Source: Aliagarivorans marinus DSM 23064 (GTDB taxonomy: Bacteria > Pseudomonadota > Gammaproteobacteria > Enterobacterales > Celerinatantimonadaceae). Taken from it: DNA of 64,000 nt. The notes under the pieces were generated by a model. The model was not told the DNA's origin and made no database searches. It saw only the letters and a list, made by a program, of their open reading frames with translations. Positions 8,954 through 18,078 of the stretch are shown here, piece by piece. The first letter of the stretch is position 1. Each line of letters opens with the position of its first letter. A program made the position numbers and the translations under genes. The DNA lies in the NCBI RefSeq assembly GCF_000429485.1, contig NZ_AUBY01000010.1:62001-126000 (forward strand). Direction: 5' to 3'.

Positions 8954-9853
8954 ATGACTGCAGCAAAACTATTGGTAACTGGCGCGTCAGGCAAACTAGG
9001 ACAGCAAGTGGTGAAGGCGCTACTGAATGACTTCGCCATTGACCCCAGCCAACTTATCGTCACCACCCGTAACGCCAGCTCGCTGGCCCACCTTGCCGAA
9101 CAAGGCATTGAGGTACGCGAGGCCGACTTCGCTAAACCAGCATCGCTGGAACAGGCCTTCCAAGGCGCCGACAGCCTGCTATTGATTAGCATCGACACCA
9201 TCGGCCAACGCAGCCAGGCCCACGCCAACGCCGTGGCTGCCGCTGCCAAAGTGGGAGTGAAGCACCTAAGCTATACCTCGATGCCATCAGCAACTACCTC
9301 GCCGGTGGTGTTTGCCTACGAGCACGAGGCCAGCGAACAAGCCATCGCCGACAGCAACATTGCCAACTGGACCATCTTGCGCAACAACTGGTACTTCGAG
9401 AACCTGCCGGAGTTTAACGCCGCCACCTTGCAAACTGGCACGTGGCTCAGCGCCGCCGCTGACGGGCGCACCTCGCAACTTAGCCGCGACGATTTAGCCT
9501 TGGCTGCAGCAGCGTCACTGGTGAAGTCGCTACCGGGCAAGCAAATACTGACCTTAAACGGCCCCGAGGCATTAAGCGCCGATGAGATGGCCGCGAAGAT
9601 TAATCAAGTCGTGGGCACCGACATTCACGTGATGCCGCTTAGCGATGAGGCCCTCAAACAACAGCTGGATTCATTCGGCCTGCCAGAGGGGGTGGTTGCC
9701 ATGGTGACCACCATGGACCAGCATGCACGCGGTGGCTTCGGAGATGGCAGTAGCGAGGACTATGTAAATCTGACTGGGCGTCAACCACGGGCCTTTACTC
9801 AATGGCTGGAACAGCGCAAAGACGCCTTAGCGAGCATCGCGAAAGGCGCGTAA
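8954..9853 (+). CDS. NmrA/QorB-like NAD(P)-binding reductase
   Basis: A 299-residue atypical short-chain dehydrogenase. The nucleotide-binding motif is TGASGKLGQ near residue 8; later segments (LIVTTRNASSL, SYTSMPSATTSPVVFAYEHEASEQAI, WTILRNNWYFENLP) match the NAD(P)H:quinone oxidoreductase 2 (QorB/YtfG) subgroup. Start at 8954 is chosen because GAGGAG lies ahead of it; an upstream in-frame ATG overlaps that ribosome site. It probably reduces quinones or senses redox state. The divergent LysR gene is the likely regulator. Confidence 0.87.
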   Translation: MTAAKLLVTGASGKLGQQVVKALLNDFAIDPSQLIVTTRNASSLAHLAEQGIEVREADFAKPASLEQAFQGADSLLLISIDTIGQRSQAHANAVAAAAKVGVKHLSYTSMPSATTSPVVFAYEHEASEQAIADSNIANWTILRNNWYFENLPEFNAATLQTGTWLSAAADGRTSQLSRDDLALAAAASLVKSLPGKQILTLNGPEALSADEMAAKINQVVGTDIHVMPLSDEALKQQLDSFGLPEGVVAMVTTMDQHARGGFGDGSSEDYVNLTGRQPRAFTQWLEQRKDALASIAKGA

Positions 9854-9871
9854 GCCTATTGGCAGACAACG

Positions 9872-10342
9872 CTAAACAATATGGGGAGTGGCATTTTGCA
9901 GTAGCTGCTTCTCCATTTCGTCTTCAATGCGAAGTGCATTTCGCCACAATCCGGGCAGCTGCCGGGGGGACGCTAGCAGCATCCGGTCAAACTCCGAGGC
10001 TAGCTCGATCTTGAGCTGCTTGATTCTGCTATGGTTTAGTTCCTTGATATAGCGCTCATCGCTCGGCAGCGACATGCTGGCATAACGTTGGAAGTTATCT
10101 CGCGCCAGTGACAGTGAATACTCGCCATTAGGTCCGCCGAGGATCAGTTCCGCTTCTTGATCGTCTTGGCCGTCATCCTCCCAGTCACACAGGCAGCAGA
10201 TCTCAAACTGCTTTCGGCTCTGTAGGGTCGGATAGCCACAGCAGGGACAGGTAACTCGATTAACTGTCCGAAACCACCCCAGCAACCCAAGCCCCACCTC
10301 TTTTGACAACAACTCAAACTGCTGCCGATGCGCAAGCACCAT
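9872..10342 (-). CDS. CPCC-family cysteine-rich protein
   Basis: A 156-residue cytoplasmic protein with two cysteine clusters, TCPCCGYPTL (C32, C34, C35) and EICCLCDWEDD (C49, C50, C52). These match the CPCC cysteine-rich domain, a short zinc-ribbon-like module of unknown function. The C-terminal 70 residues are helical and unremarkable. It is convergent with the NmrA-like gene with 18 bases between them. Family is recognised; function is not. Confidence 0.75.
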   Translation of the reverse strand: MVLAHRQQFELLSKEVGLGLLGWFRTVNRVTCPCCGYPTLQSRKQFEICCLCDWEDDGQDDQEAELILGGPNGEYSLSLARDNFQRYASMSLPSDERYIKELNHSRIKQLKIELASEFDRMLLASPRQLPGLWRNALRIEDEMEKQLLQNATPHIV

Positions 10343-10701
10343 CCCATGTCCTTACTCTGCTAACCCACTAAAGCCAAGTTTAGCGCCAATAAATGACAAT
10401 TTTGTAAACAATCAACAGGTTTGCGAGTCATCGCCGATGATACATAGCTTTCCCGAGGTAACATACCCGAACAACCTTCTTGATCACTCAGTCTCTTCCC
10501 TGCAAGCGTTCCATCGTAGGTGTCTGGTTAATAAAACCACACTCTTTATGTGTTTTTGCTAATGAATTCACACCTCGAATTAACACAAAGGTAATAGACT
10601 TGTTAACGAGCATGTTGTCACTTATGCTGCCTTGCGCGCTGGAGAGGGCAAGTTTTCGGCGCGACTCCACGGAAGTTACAACAAGAAGAGCAGGATGAAC
10701 C
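10343..10701. other. Intergenic region upstream of the chemoreceptor gene
   Basis: No gene is supported in this 359-base stretch. It contains ATACCCGAACAACC (10463-10476), a 14-base exact match to the terminal repeat of the MITE-like element at 36323, without the rest of that element. The chemoreceptor promoter should lie here but I cannot place it. Confidence 0.4.
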
Positions 10702-12276
10702 ATGGCCAGAGACAAAACCCTCACCGGACACGAACGCATGTTAAGCGAGAATCAGCATATTGTGTCCACCACCGATCTGCGCGGCGTGATTGAGTACGCT
10801 AATCAAGACTTTATCGACATCTGTGGTTACAGCAATGATGAGCTGGTGAGCCATAGCCACAACATCGTGCGTCATCCCGAGATGCCCAAGGCCGCATTTG
10901 CCTTGCTGTGGGAGCAAATCAAGTCCGGTAAACCGTGGATCGGTATCGTTAACAACCGCTGCAAGAATGGCGACAACTACTGGGTCGACGCCATGGTCAC
11001 CCCGCTCAAAGACGCCCACGGCAAGATCCAAAGCTATCAATCGGTACGGGTGAAACCGAGCAGTACCGCCAAGGCCCGCGCCGACCAGCTGTACACCAAC
11101 CTAAACCAAGGAAAGGCGCCGATTAACCGCTGGCAAAAAGGCCTGAGTTATCAGAGCAAACTCACCCTGTGCATTGCCCTGCCACTGCTGTTGCTGCTGG
11201 CAGGCATGGCCGGCGTGGGTGCGCTCGCGCTAATGCCCACACTCGCTCTAGCGGCCTTGGCCTGCTTGGTCGGCTGGGGCCTGGCAAGCAGGCAGGCCGC
11301 ACCGATTAGCGCCCTCGCAAAACAAAGCCGAAAGCATATCGACGACCCCATCGCGCAATGGGTCTACACCGGTCGCAGTGACGATATCGGCCAGCTAGCG
11401 CTGGGCGAGAAGTACCTGCGCAGCCAGCACACCACCCTTACCTGGCGACTGGCCGATGCCGCCGGCGAGCTGGATAAGGCCGCCCATGCCGCCTCCGACA
11501 CTAGCCATCAGGTCGAGAACGAGATGCAGCAACAGCGCACCGAGCTGGCCCAAGTCAGCCACGCCATGGAGCAGATGAGCAGCTCAGTGAACGAGGTGGC
11601 CAGCAGTATTCAGGTCAGCGCCGATCAAGCCCAGCAAGCCGATCAGCAAGTATCGCTTGGCCGCGAAGATGTCTCGCAAGCGGTGGCGCAGATCCATCAA
11701 CTGGCGCAGCAGCTCGATAACGCCAAGGACGTGGTCAACGACGTAGCTGCAGAAGGCGATAAGATCGCTAACTTCGTCAAAGTGATTCAGGAGATCGCCG
11801 AGCGCACCAACCTGCTGGCGCTGAATGCCGCCATTGAAGCCGCCCGAGCCGGCGAGCAAGGCCGTGGCTTTGCCGTGGTCGCCGAAGAGGTGCGCAGCCT
11901 GGCCTCACGTACCCAGCAAAGTACCGAAGAGATCCAATCGATTGTTGGTAGCCTGCAGGCCCGCGCCAATGAGGCGGGCACGGTGATGAAAGAGGGCCAG
12001 CAACTGGCTGGTCGCAGCATTGAGCAGGCCGATCATATCAATCAAGCACTAGAGCAGATCAGCGACCAAACCAGCGCCATCCGCCAGCAGGTCGAGCAGA
12101 TTGCCGCCGCAGCCGAGCAGCAATCCTTGGTCTCCAAAGAGATCAACGACAACCTGCACGCCATCGACCAGCAGTCACGACAGACACTGGAGCACTGCAA
12201 CAGCAGCGGTCGCTACAACGACAAGGTCGCCGAACAAGGGGCGACATTAGGGGCGATGGTGCAGATGTTTGGTTAG
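10702..12276 (+). CDS. Aer-like PAS chemoreceptor (methyl-accepting chemotaxis protein)
   Basis: A 524-residue receptor of the aerotaxis type. An N-terminal PAS domain (about 15-125; [29 protein letters not shown], then [18 protein letters not shown]) is followed by a hydrophobic hairpin (about 155-190) and a cytoplasmic HAMP-less coiled coil. It ends with the MCP signalling tip [35 protein letters not shown] (split around residue 370-405). There is no periplasmic sensor domain, so input is internal, probably redox through FAD as in Aer. AGGATGAACC precedes the ATG. A strong hairpin follows the stop. Confidence 0.93.
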   Translation: MARDKTLTGHERMLSENQHIVSTTDLRGVIEYANQDFIDICGYSNDELVSHSHNIVRHPEMPKAAFALLWEQIKSGKPWIGIVNNRCKNGDNYWVDAMVTPLKDAHGKIQSYQSVRVKPSSTAKARADQLYTNLNQGKAPINRWQKGLSYQSKLTLCIALPLLLLLAGMAGVGALALMPTLALAALACLVGWGLASRQAAPISALAKQSRKHIDDPIAQWVYTGRSDDIGQLALGEKYLRSQHTTLTWRLADAAGELDKAAHAASDTSHQVENEMQQQRTELAQVSHAMEQMSSSVNEVASSIQVSADQAQQADQQVSLGREDVSQAVAQIHQLAQQLDNAKDVVNDVAAEGDKIANFVKVIQEIAERTNLLALNAAIEAARAGEQGRGFAVVAEEVRSLASRTQQSTEEIQSIVGSLQARANEAGTVMKEGQQLAGRSIEQADHINQALEQISDQTSAIRQQVEQIAAAAEQQSLVSKEINDNLHAIDQQSRQTLEHCNSSGRYNDKVAEQGATLGAMVQMFG

Positions 12277-12280
12277 TCCG

Positions 12281-12319
12281 CGTTAACGCTTGGTTTTTCT
12301 AACCGAGCGTTAACGCTTT
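12281..12319. terminator. Bidirectional intrinsic terminator
   Basis: CGTTAACGCTTGGTT (12281-12295) pairs with AACCGAGCGTTAACG (12301-12315) with a single G-U, loop TTTCT, followed by CTTTATT. It sits between the convergent chemoreceptor and TetR genes. Confidence 0.85.
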
Positions 12320-12914
12320 ATTGATTACGAAGCGAGACGCCGGCCAACAACAGATCGGTCGCAGACTTTGCATGTTCTTCAATCATCGCATCACTGGGCT
12401 TTTCCACGCCAACCAACACACCAGAACGCGGCGCCAGCAACATCCCGGTCCATAGGCCAAATAGTTGCTCAGGCTGCTCTGTATCCAAACGCTCGCTAAA
12501 AAACTGCAGCAGAGTCGCTCTTAAACCATCACGGCCCGCCGCCATAAAGCGCTGCACGATCTCCGGGGAGTGGGGGCTCTCTGCAACTAACAAGCGCAAG
12601 GTCGCGATGTGGGTGTCGGATAAATGGTGGTGCATAAAGGCCACCGCAAAGCCCAACAAAGCTTCACGGGTGTCTTCTCGTTCTAGTTGGCTGGCATAGC
12701 TTTGGTTGTAGTCGCGCCCCATGTGCTCAAGGGTTGCCTGAAACAACTCGATTTTTGACGGGAAGTAGCGATACACCGTTTGCTTGGTCACCGCCGCTTG
12801 GTGGGCAATCTTATCCATGCTCGCCAGCCCATAGCCCTCCGATAGAAACACCTGCTGTGCGGCGTCCAAGATGGCGACGCGCTTTTTCTGCTTGTTCTGT
12901 TCAATCTTGCTCAT
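12318..12914 (-). CDS. TetR family regulator of the adjacent DMT exporter
   Basis: A 198-residue repressor with a standard TetR helix-turn-helix near the start (KKRVAILDAAQQVFLSEGYGLASMDKIAHQAAVTKQTVYRYFPSKIELF) and a helical ligand domain resembling the AcrR-type C-terminal domain (DTEQPEQLFGLWTGMLLAPR). ATG at 12914 (MSKIEQNK) is chosen since the TetR domain begins there; an open frame continues upstream. It is divergent from the EamA transporter gene and two matching palindromes lie between them, so it most likely represses both itself and that gene. Confidence 0.92.
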   Translation of the reverse strand: MSKIEQNKQKKRVAILDAAQQVFLSEGYGLASMDKIAHQAAVTKQTVYRYFPSKIELFQATLEHMGRDYNQSYASQLEREDTREALLGFAVAFMHHHLSDTHIATLRLLVAESPHSPEIVQRFMAAGRDGLRATLLQFFSERLDTEQPEQLFGLWTGMLLAPRSGVLVGVEKPSDAMIEEHAKSATDLLLAGVSLRNQ

Positions 12915-12940
12915 TGACGAGCATCCAGACCTAAAAATAA

Positions 12941-12962
12941 AAACATACCAATGAGTATGATT
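12941..12962. promoter_or_regulatory. Probable TetR operator 1
   Basis: AAACATAC-N6-GTATGATT, a 22-base imperfect palindrome (6 of 8 positions symmetric). It has the same half-site and spacing as the perfect copy at 12991. It lies in the TetR/DMT divergent promoter, 27 bases before the TetR ATG. Confidence 0.7.
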
Positions 12963-12990
12963 TCTCTTGACGATGATTGCAATGGCGATC

Positions 12991-13012
12991 AATCATACTG
13001 ATTGGTATGATT
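12991..13012. promoter_or_regulatory. Probable TetR operator 2 (perfect palindrome)
   Basis: AATCATAC-N6-GTATGATT with perfect symmetry. Its centre is 50 bases from that of the copy at 12941, close to a whole number of helical turns. It lies just upstream of the DMT exporter start, where binding would block its promoter. Confidence 0.78.
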
Positions 13013-13034
13013 TTTTTAATCAGAGGTAATCGAC

Positions 13035-13937
13035 ATGAATGCTATCCAATCAACGCTGTCCACTGCCCTTGCCGGCAACCCCTGCGTGGTGGGCTTTACC
13101 ATTGCACTCACCAGCGCCCTATTGCTCAGCGCGGATCCGCTATTTATCCGCTTTGCCGAAGTCGCTAGCGCCGATGCGACCTTCCTGTTCGGCTTGTTTA
13201 CTGCCCTTTCAATGAGCGGCTTGCTGCAATTCACCGATAAGCGCGGGGTAGTTGGCGCAGTAAAAGCCAGCGGTTGGCCGCTGCTAATAACTGCGCTGTT
13301 GATGGTAGGAAGCGCCTCCAGCATGGTGTTTAGTGTGTTGCACACCTCAATCGCCAACTCCACGCTTATCCGTGGTGCGACACCAGCTATGGCCGCTGTG
13401 ATCAGCTGGCTAGTACTGGGAGAGGTGGCCAAGCGCAGTACCTGGCTGGCAATGGCTGGGGTGATGCTGGGAATTGCCATCGTGGTATCCGGTTCACTGG
13501 CAAATGGCCAGAGCGGCCACTGGCAGGGCGATCTGGTGGCGCTGGTATCCGTGCTCTGCCTGGGCTTGATGTTCACCTTGATGCGCAAGTACCAGCAGAT
13601 CAGCCGACTGGCAAACGTTGGGTTGGGCGGACTGTTTATCGCACTGCTGATGTTGCCGTTTGCCGACCCGGCCAGCTACAGCCTCGAAACTTGGTTAATC
13701 ATGGCGGCCATGGGTTTGTTCTCCGCGCCGTTGGGGCGGGTACTCTCTTTGGTGGCCACCCGCTACATCACGGCGGCAGAGGTATCGTTATCGATGATGC
13801 TGACAACTGTATTGTCGCCGCTTTGGGCCTACCTGGTGTTTGCGGAACGCCCGTCGCTGAACAGCTTGCTTGGCGGCGCACTAATCATTAGCACCATGCT
13901 GATTTATACCCTCAGCCAACTTCGCTCCCACAAGTAA
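13035..13937 (+). CDS. EamA/DMT family exporter
   Basis: A 300-residue inner-membrane protein with about ten hydrophobic helices arranged as two EamA repeats. The second repeat starts near WQGDLVALVSVLCLGLMFTLMRKY. Family features include ATPAMAAVISWLVLGE at the end of repeat one and a conserved C-terminal segment (LSPLWAYLVFAERPSLNSLLGGALIISTMLIYTLSQ). GAGGTAATCGAC precedes the ATG. Position next to a TetR regulator with paired operators suggests export of a drug or metabolite sensed by that repressor. The substrate is unknown. Confidence 0.92.
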   Translation: MNAIQSTLSTALAGNPCVVGFTIALTSALLLSADPLFIRFAEVASADATFLFGLFTALSMSGLLQFTDKRGVVGAVKASGWPLLITALLMVGSASSMVFSVLHTSIANSTLIRGATPAMAAVISWLVLGEVAKRSTWLAMAGVMLGIAIVVSGSLANGQSGHWQGDLVALVSVLCLGLMFTLMRKYQQISRLANVGLGGLFIALLMLPFADPASYSLETWLIMAAMGLFSAPLGRVLSLVATRYITAAEVSLSMMLTTVLSPLWAYLVFAERPSLNSLLGGALIISTMLIYTLSQLRSHK

Positions 13938-13967
13938 CTTGAAATCAACTCACCCAGAGGAAAGCTC

Positions 13968-14405
13968 ATGCTCTCAGAAACTATCTCTACGGCCTCTCTC
14001 ACTGCAGCCCCCCGGCTACAGTTTATCGGACAAATTCACACGCCTTATCAGGCCATTGCGGCCTGTCCGAACAACATTGATCCCGCAGGCCCACCCTGCA
14101 CCATTGAAGTGTTCGATGCTTTTCAAGCAGGCCTAAGCGGTCTCGAAGTCGGGCAACACATCTTGATTTTGTACTGGCTAGGATCGGCTGAGCGAGATGC
14201 CAATACACTGGCACAGACAACCTCAGAAAACGCCGAAAAAGGCTGCTTTGCGTTACGCTCCCCCCATCGCCCCAATCCGATAGGCGCGGCGGTGCTCAAG
14301 ACTGAACAGCTTAGCCAAGGTCGATTAACAGTAAGGGGGCTGGACTGCTTGGACAACACGCCACTTGTGGATATCAAGCCAGCTATTTATCGAGAAGTGG
14401 GCTAG
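13968..14405 (+). CDS. TrmO/TsaA-type SAM-dependent methyltransferase-like protein
   Basis: A 145-residue protein consisting of the TsaA-like beta-barrel of TrmO, which methylates N6-threonylcarbamoyladenosine-37 in tRNA. Recognisable segments are FIGQIHTPYQ near residue 20, LILYWLGSAERD, and the SAM-binding signature FALRSPHRPNPIG, followed by GLDCLDNTPLVDIKPAIY. It lacks the extra C-terminal domain of the 230-residue E. coli protein, so it is a short-form member. It starts 30 bases after the DMT exporter, with AGAGGAAAGC upstream, and is probably in that operon. Confidence 0.85.
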   Translation: MLSETISTASLTAAPRLQFIGQIHTPYQAIAACPNNIDPAGPPCTIEVFDAFQAGLSGLEVGQHILILYWLGSAERDANTLAQTTSENAEKGCFALRSPHRPNPIGAAVLKTEQLSQGRLTVRGLDCLDNTPLVDIKPAIYREVG

Positions 14406-14428
14406 CTGTTAACTAAGAAGCGGGCCTG

Positions 14429-14818
14429 TCAGCCTAGAGGAAAGCCCTTGTCGCTTAGCCACTGGCGGGCATCGGCCTCGTTCTCAAAGAATGCCGACTC
14501 GGTGTCGGGCAGCTCTTCCTGCAGGCCTTCGAGGATATGCTTTTGAATGCTTTGGGAGCACACCACCGCCTCGAGGCGTTGATTGTTAGCGGCGCACCAG
14601 CGGTTGGCTTCAACGATGGGCTCCCATACATCCGGGCCGCCAAGCCCCCACTGACTGAGGTCGATAAGGCAGGCCCAAGGCTTATCGGCCATGGTCGAGG
14701 CGATCTCCAGAAAATCCCGGCACATATGCTCTGAGGTGCGCTTGTTCCAATCGGAGAAAAAACGCACCACAATCACTTGGGTATGCTGTTCTAGCTCATA
14801 CCAGCCGTGTTCCCGCAT
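14429..14818 (-). CDS. Conserved hypothetical protein, STAS/SpoIIAA-like fold suspected
   Basis: A 129-residue soluble protein starting MREHGWYELEQHTQVIVVRFFSDWN. The pattern of alternating strands and helices (an ACLIDLSQWG central strand, then LEAVVCSQSIQKHILEGL) suggests a STAS/SpoIIAA-like fold, but no motif proves it. ATG at 14818 is chosen because AGGAAC lies 6 bases upstream; an upstream in-frame ATG at 14881 has no ribosome site. The function is unknown. Confidence 0.6.
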   Translation of the reverse strand: MREHGWYELEQHTQVIVVRFFSDWNKRTSEHMCRDFLEIASTMADKPWACLIDLSQWGLGGPDVWEPIVEANRWCAANNQRLEAVVCSQSIQKHILEGLQEELPDTESAFFENEADARQWLSDKGFPLG

Positions 14819-14935
14819 GGTTAGTTCCTGTCGCTTGCTGGCTTTGCTCGAAGGTGGAAGGGTCAACGCAAAGCTCATCAATCTAAATACGCATCCAGCC
14901 TTGCTGAGCGATCAATCATGAGTAACAAAACCGAC

Positions 14936-15235
14936 CTATACCTGCCGCTCAATGGCGGGAATGGCGAAATAGGCCTTGGGGTTTTCACGCTTGAGTTTTT
15001 CCAGTGAGTCTTTGCGTGCCTGACGCTGGTCGATGGTTTGGCCAAACACCTGCACGTGGGTGTCTTCAAGGAGCTGTTGGCACTCTTGTTCACTGAGCAG
15101 GCCCATCACTTGTCCGGCGTACATAAAGCCCTCTACCCGATGCTTCATCTTGTCATCGGGCTTACCGGCCTTGGCCAACTGATAGACCATGATCAACTGG
15201 CTCTGACATAGCGTGATAAATGCCTGCTTGTCCAC
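14936..15235 (-). CDS. Conserved hypothetical protein (99 aa)
   Basis: A small, soluble, helical protein without signal peptide or cysteine motif. GTG at 15235 is preceded by AGGGAGAGC, a strong ribosome site, which supports that it is translated. It lies on the same strand as, and about 120 bases upstream of, the preceding unknown gene. I do not recognise its family. Confidence 0.6.
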   Translation of the reverse strand: MDKQAFITLCQSQLIMVYQLAKAGKPDDKMKHRVEGFMYAGQVMGLLSEQECQQLLEDTHVQVFGQTIDQRQARKDSLEKLKRENPKAYFAIPAIERQV

Positions 15236-15315
15236 AACTGCTCTCCCTGAAGTGTCACCCTTTAGTGTATGAAAAACACAAGTAAAGTCATTGCTTTAGT
15301 TAACAAATTCACACC

Positions 15316-16221
15316 CTAGTCCGTGTTCTTTTTGGCAAACTGCCCCGGCGTGAGACCAAAGTGGTTCTTAAAGGCCCGGGTAAAGTGAGACTGGTCATTA
15401 AAGCCTAGCTCATAGGCAATCAGCGAGATATTGGCCTTGGGCTGGGTCAGCAGTTGCTTGGCATGGGCCAAGCGTTTGTCCATCAGATATTGATAGGGTG
15501 TCAGGCCCACCAGCTTCTTAAACTCACGCAGAAAGTAAAACTTGCTGCAACCAAGCAGCTCGGCCAAGTCATCCACCGCAATACTGCGGCCAAGATTGTC
15601 CTGAATGTAGTCATCCACCTTATCGATCTGCGCTTGGTCGAATTTGGAGTTTTGCTGTTGACTGTGCTTTAGGTCGAGGTAGTTGGAGTAGTTCTGGATA
15701 TAGTGCGACGCCAACAGCCCCAGCAGGTTATTGAGGTAGGCCGAACCGTTGCGCCCTTTGGCTTGGGCTTCCAACACAAACAGCTCGATGATTCCCTTGA
15801 TGGTCTCATCCAGCACGTTGTAGTTATTCAAAAACTGTAGCTGCATGCCCTCAAGATTGAGCGGGCTTTGCGCCAGAAAGGTGGCCTCATCGATGGCCAA
15901 AATAATGAAATAGCAGGGCTCGGAGATATCGTGGGTAAACGGCGTGCGCGGCGGATTGATCCAGATATTACCCGGGCTGGTCTTAAGGTCTGCCATATGC
16001 CCTTCGCGTTCAATCTGCCAGTTTAGATCTTGCTCCAAGGCCATGGCGAAGTAGAAGTAGGGGGTATAGACGTTGTTGGGATAAAAGTGTGGAGAGCTGC
16101 CCTTTTCCAGGACCACTCCCGGCCAGCTCAGCGCATGGTTGGAGAACTCGATCTCCAGCACCTCGCCACAATCCGATGGCGCGTTGGATTCAAAGTCGAA
16201 AAACTGCAGCTGAGATTTCAT
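15316..16221 (-). CDS. AraC family transcriptional regulator
   Basis: A 301-residue regulator. An N-terminal cupin-like sensory domain (about 1-170) is followed by two helix-turn-helix motifs in the last 100 residues: VDDLAELLGCSKFYFLREFKKLVGLTPYQYL and ISLIAYELGFNDQSHFTRAFKNHFGLTPGQF. It is divergent from the alpha/beta-hydrolase gene 240 bases away, which is the natural target. A repeat-element fragment lies in the shared promoter region. Confidence 0.92.
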   Translation of the reverse strand: MKSQLQFFDFESNAPSDCGEVLEIEFSNHALSWPGVVLEKGSSPHFYPNNVYTPYFYFAMALEQDLNWQIEREGHMADLKTSPGNIWINPPRTPFTHDISEPCYFIILAIDEATFLAQSPLNLEGMQLQFLNNYNVLDETIKGIIELFVLEAQAKGRNGSAYLNNLLGLLASHYIQNYSNYLDLKHSQQQNSKFDQAQIDKVDDYIQDNLGRSIAVDDLAELLGCSKFYFLREFKKLVGLTPYQYLMDKRLAHAKQLLTQPKANISLIAYELGFNDQSHFTRAFKNHFGLTPGQFAKKNTD

Positions 16222-16243
16222 CTATCTACGTCCATGTGTTTAT

Positions 16244-16341
16244 CTGCTCCTTAATTTAGACCACTAGATCAGCGTAGCAGTGCCTTACCTGAGGGCCTGT
16301 CTTATCTCGCTGAGCAAGCATCTTAACGTTACTCGGACATA
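16244..16341 (+). repeat. Degenerate half copy of the MITE-like element at 36323
   Basis: About 95 bases, starting CTGCTCCTTAATTTAGACC and ending near GCATCTTAACGTTACTCGG, align with the reverse complement of the left part of the element at 36323-36425. By eye about four in five positions are identical. Only one terminal repeat is present. It lies between the AraC and hydrolase starts and so may carry part of their promoters. Confidence 0.75.
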
Positions 16342-16461
16342 AGCTCTGCGCAATAAAGTACCAAACTTGAAGCAGCAATGTTCAATCTTGTTCACCCGGC
16401 GCTCGCTAATCTCTAGGCATACCCAGTGAGGCAACTAAGCAACGCGTCAGGAGAGGACACC

Positions 16462-17457
16462 ATGAACACAGCCAAGTTAGTCACCCTTGCAACAGCCATG
16501 TCACTGGCGGCAAGCAACTACGCAAGCGCGAACCTTAACCAACAAGCAATCAATACCCAGCACCGCAACGAGGACAGCACCATGCAACAGATCGAACTGA
16601 ACACCCAAGTAGGCAAACTGGCCGCTAACCTGTATCTGCCCAGCGATGTCGCCAATCCACCGGTGGTTATCGTCACTGGCGCCTGGACCACCGTTAAGGA
16701 GCAGATGCCTGCGGTCTATGCCGAAGCGCTGGCCGAGCAAGGTTACGCTGCCATCACCTTCGATTTCCGCGGCTGGGGCCAATCGGCCGATGCCACACCG
16801 TTTTTGGAAGATCCCAGCCGTAAGACCGATGATATCCGCGCGGTAATTGACGCCATCGGCGATCTGCCGCAAGTCGACAGCAGCCGTATTGCGGGCCTCG
16901 GTATCTGCGCCTCGGCGGGCTACATGCTGGATGCGGTGGCCGGTAACGACAAGATCAGCGCCGCAGCCGTGGTCGCGCCTTGGCTACACGATCCAGCCAT
17001 GGCAACCGCCATCTACGGCGGCGAAGAGAGCGCCCAAGGCTTGCTGGCACTGGCAGCCGACGCAGCTAACTCGGCCGAGCCTGTAGTCATTGAAGCCGCG
17101 AGCCTAACCAACGAGCAGGCCTTGATGTATCAAGCCCCCTACTACACCGAGACCGACCGCGGTCTGATCCCAGAGTACGACAACCAGTTCAATGTTGCCT
17201 CGTGGGATGGCTGGTTAAACTACGACGCCCAACAAAGCGCCGCCGCACAAGATAAGCCGGTGTTGATGGTCGCCTCGGAAGCCATGGCCCTGCCTGCTGG
17301 TGCTCACCAGTATCTGGATGCCACCAACGTCAACCCCAACAGCCAAGTGGACGCGGTATGGCTAGACGACATCAGCCAATTCGATTTCTACGACCAACCA
17401 CAGGCGGTGAGCCAAGCGGTAGCAGCAATCACCGAGCATTTCGCCAAGCAACTGTAG
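16462..17457 (+). CDS. Exported alpha/beta hydrolase with Cys at the nucleophile position
   Basis: A 331-residue protein with a signal peptide (MNTAKLVTLATAMSLAASNYASA). The alpha/beta-hydrolase fold shows VVIVTGAWTTVKEQ, AITFDFRGWGQS and the nucleophile elbow GLGICASAGY. The elbow carries Cys where Ser is usual, as in dienelactone-hydrolase relatives. The acid and His are probably in the last third. AGGAGAGG precedes ATG 16462. It ends 9 bases before the NTF2-like gene, so the two form an operon opposite the AraC regulator. Substrate is unknown. Confidence 0.82.
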   Translation: MNTAKLVTLATAMSLAASNYASANLNQQAINTQHRNEDSTMQQIELNTQVGKLAANLYLPSDVANPPVVIVTGAWTTVKEQMPAVYAEALAEQGYAAITFDFRGWGQSADATPFLEDPSRKTDDIRAVIDAIGDLPQVDSSRIAGLGICASAGYMLDAVAGNDKISAAAVVAPWLHDPAMATAIYGGEESAQGLLALAADAANSAEPVVIEAASLTNEQALMYQAPYYTETDRGLIPEYDNQFNVASWDGWLNYDAQQSAAAQDKPVLMVASEAMALPAGAHQYLDATNVNPNSQVDAVWLDDISQFDFYDQPQAVSQAVAAITEHFAKQL

Positions 17458-17466
17458 GAGTCAGTC

Positions 17467-18054
17467 ATGCTTCGTAAGTTAACTTTGTTAGTAATGGGAG
17501 TGGTAATGATGACCAGCAACACCAGCTTTGCAGCCAGTGACCAGCAGCCAGCCAGCGAGATTGTCGCCATGAGCCGTGATGAAGCGCAGATCCGCAGCAA
17601 CCTTAGCAGCTTCGCCGTGCTGGCCGATCAAGGCGCCTTTGAATACTTAGGCGCCCTGTTTGCCCCAAGCCTGACGCTGGACTATCGCTCACTGTTTGGT
17701 GGCGAAATCCAGCAGGTAGAACGTAAGGCGTTGATGCAGCAATGGGCTGCCTTCCTGCCCGGCTTCGACGCCACCTATCATCAGCTCTCCAATCTGCAGG
17801 TGTCAGTCGCCGGAGAGCAAGCCAGCGCAACGGTGGATGTGGTTGCCCGCCACTGGCTGGGAGAGCAAGGCTACTGGGCGATTGCCGGCAGCTACCAGTT
17901 CTCGCTCAGCAAGCTTGAAGGGCAGTGGTTGATTGATGCGGTCACCTTGCTGGCAACCCAAGAGAGTGGCAGCCGCGATATCTTAGCCAGCGCACCCGAG
18001 CAGGCATCTGCGAACTATCAAGCGCGCCAGCAGCGGCGTGTAGCTTTAGACTAA
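17467..18054 (+). CDS. Exported NTF2/SnoaL-like protein
   Basis: A 195-residue protein with a signal peptide (MLRKLTLLVMGVVMMTSNTSFA). The mature part has the SnoaL/NTF2 pattern: an N-terminal helix pair (DEAQIRSNLSSFAVLADQGAFEYLGALFAPSLTLDYRSLFGGE) and a curved sheet (ATVDVVARHWLG, GSYQFSLSKLEGQWLIDAVTL). TAGGAGTCAGTC precedes the ATG. It is cotranscribed with the hydrolase. Members range from isomerases to binding proteins, so no reaction is proposed. Confidence 0.8.
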   Translation: MLRKLTLLVMGVVMMTSNTSFAASDQQPASEIVAMSRDEAQIRSNLSSFAVLADQGAFEYLGALFAPSLTLDYRSLFGGEIQQVERKALMQQWAAFLPGFDATYHQLSNLQVSVAGEQASATVDVVARHWLGEQGYWAIAGSYQFSLSKLEGQWLIDAVTLLATQESGSRDILASAPEQASANYQARQQRRVALD

Positions 18055-18078
18055 GCGCGCCAGCTCAAGAGATTCTGC

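Noticed and set aside
10463-10476. A full MITE copy before the chemoreceptor gene
   Set aside because: Only 14 bases match the terminal repeat; the rest of the element is missing, so it may be coincidence.
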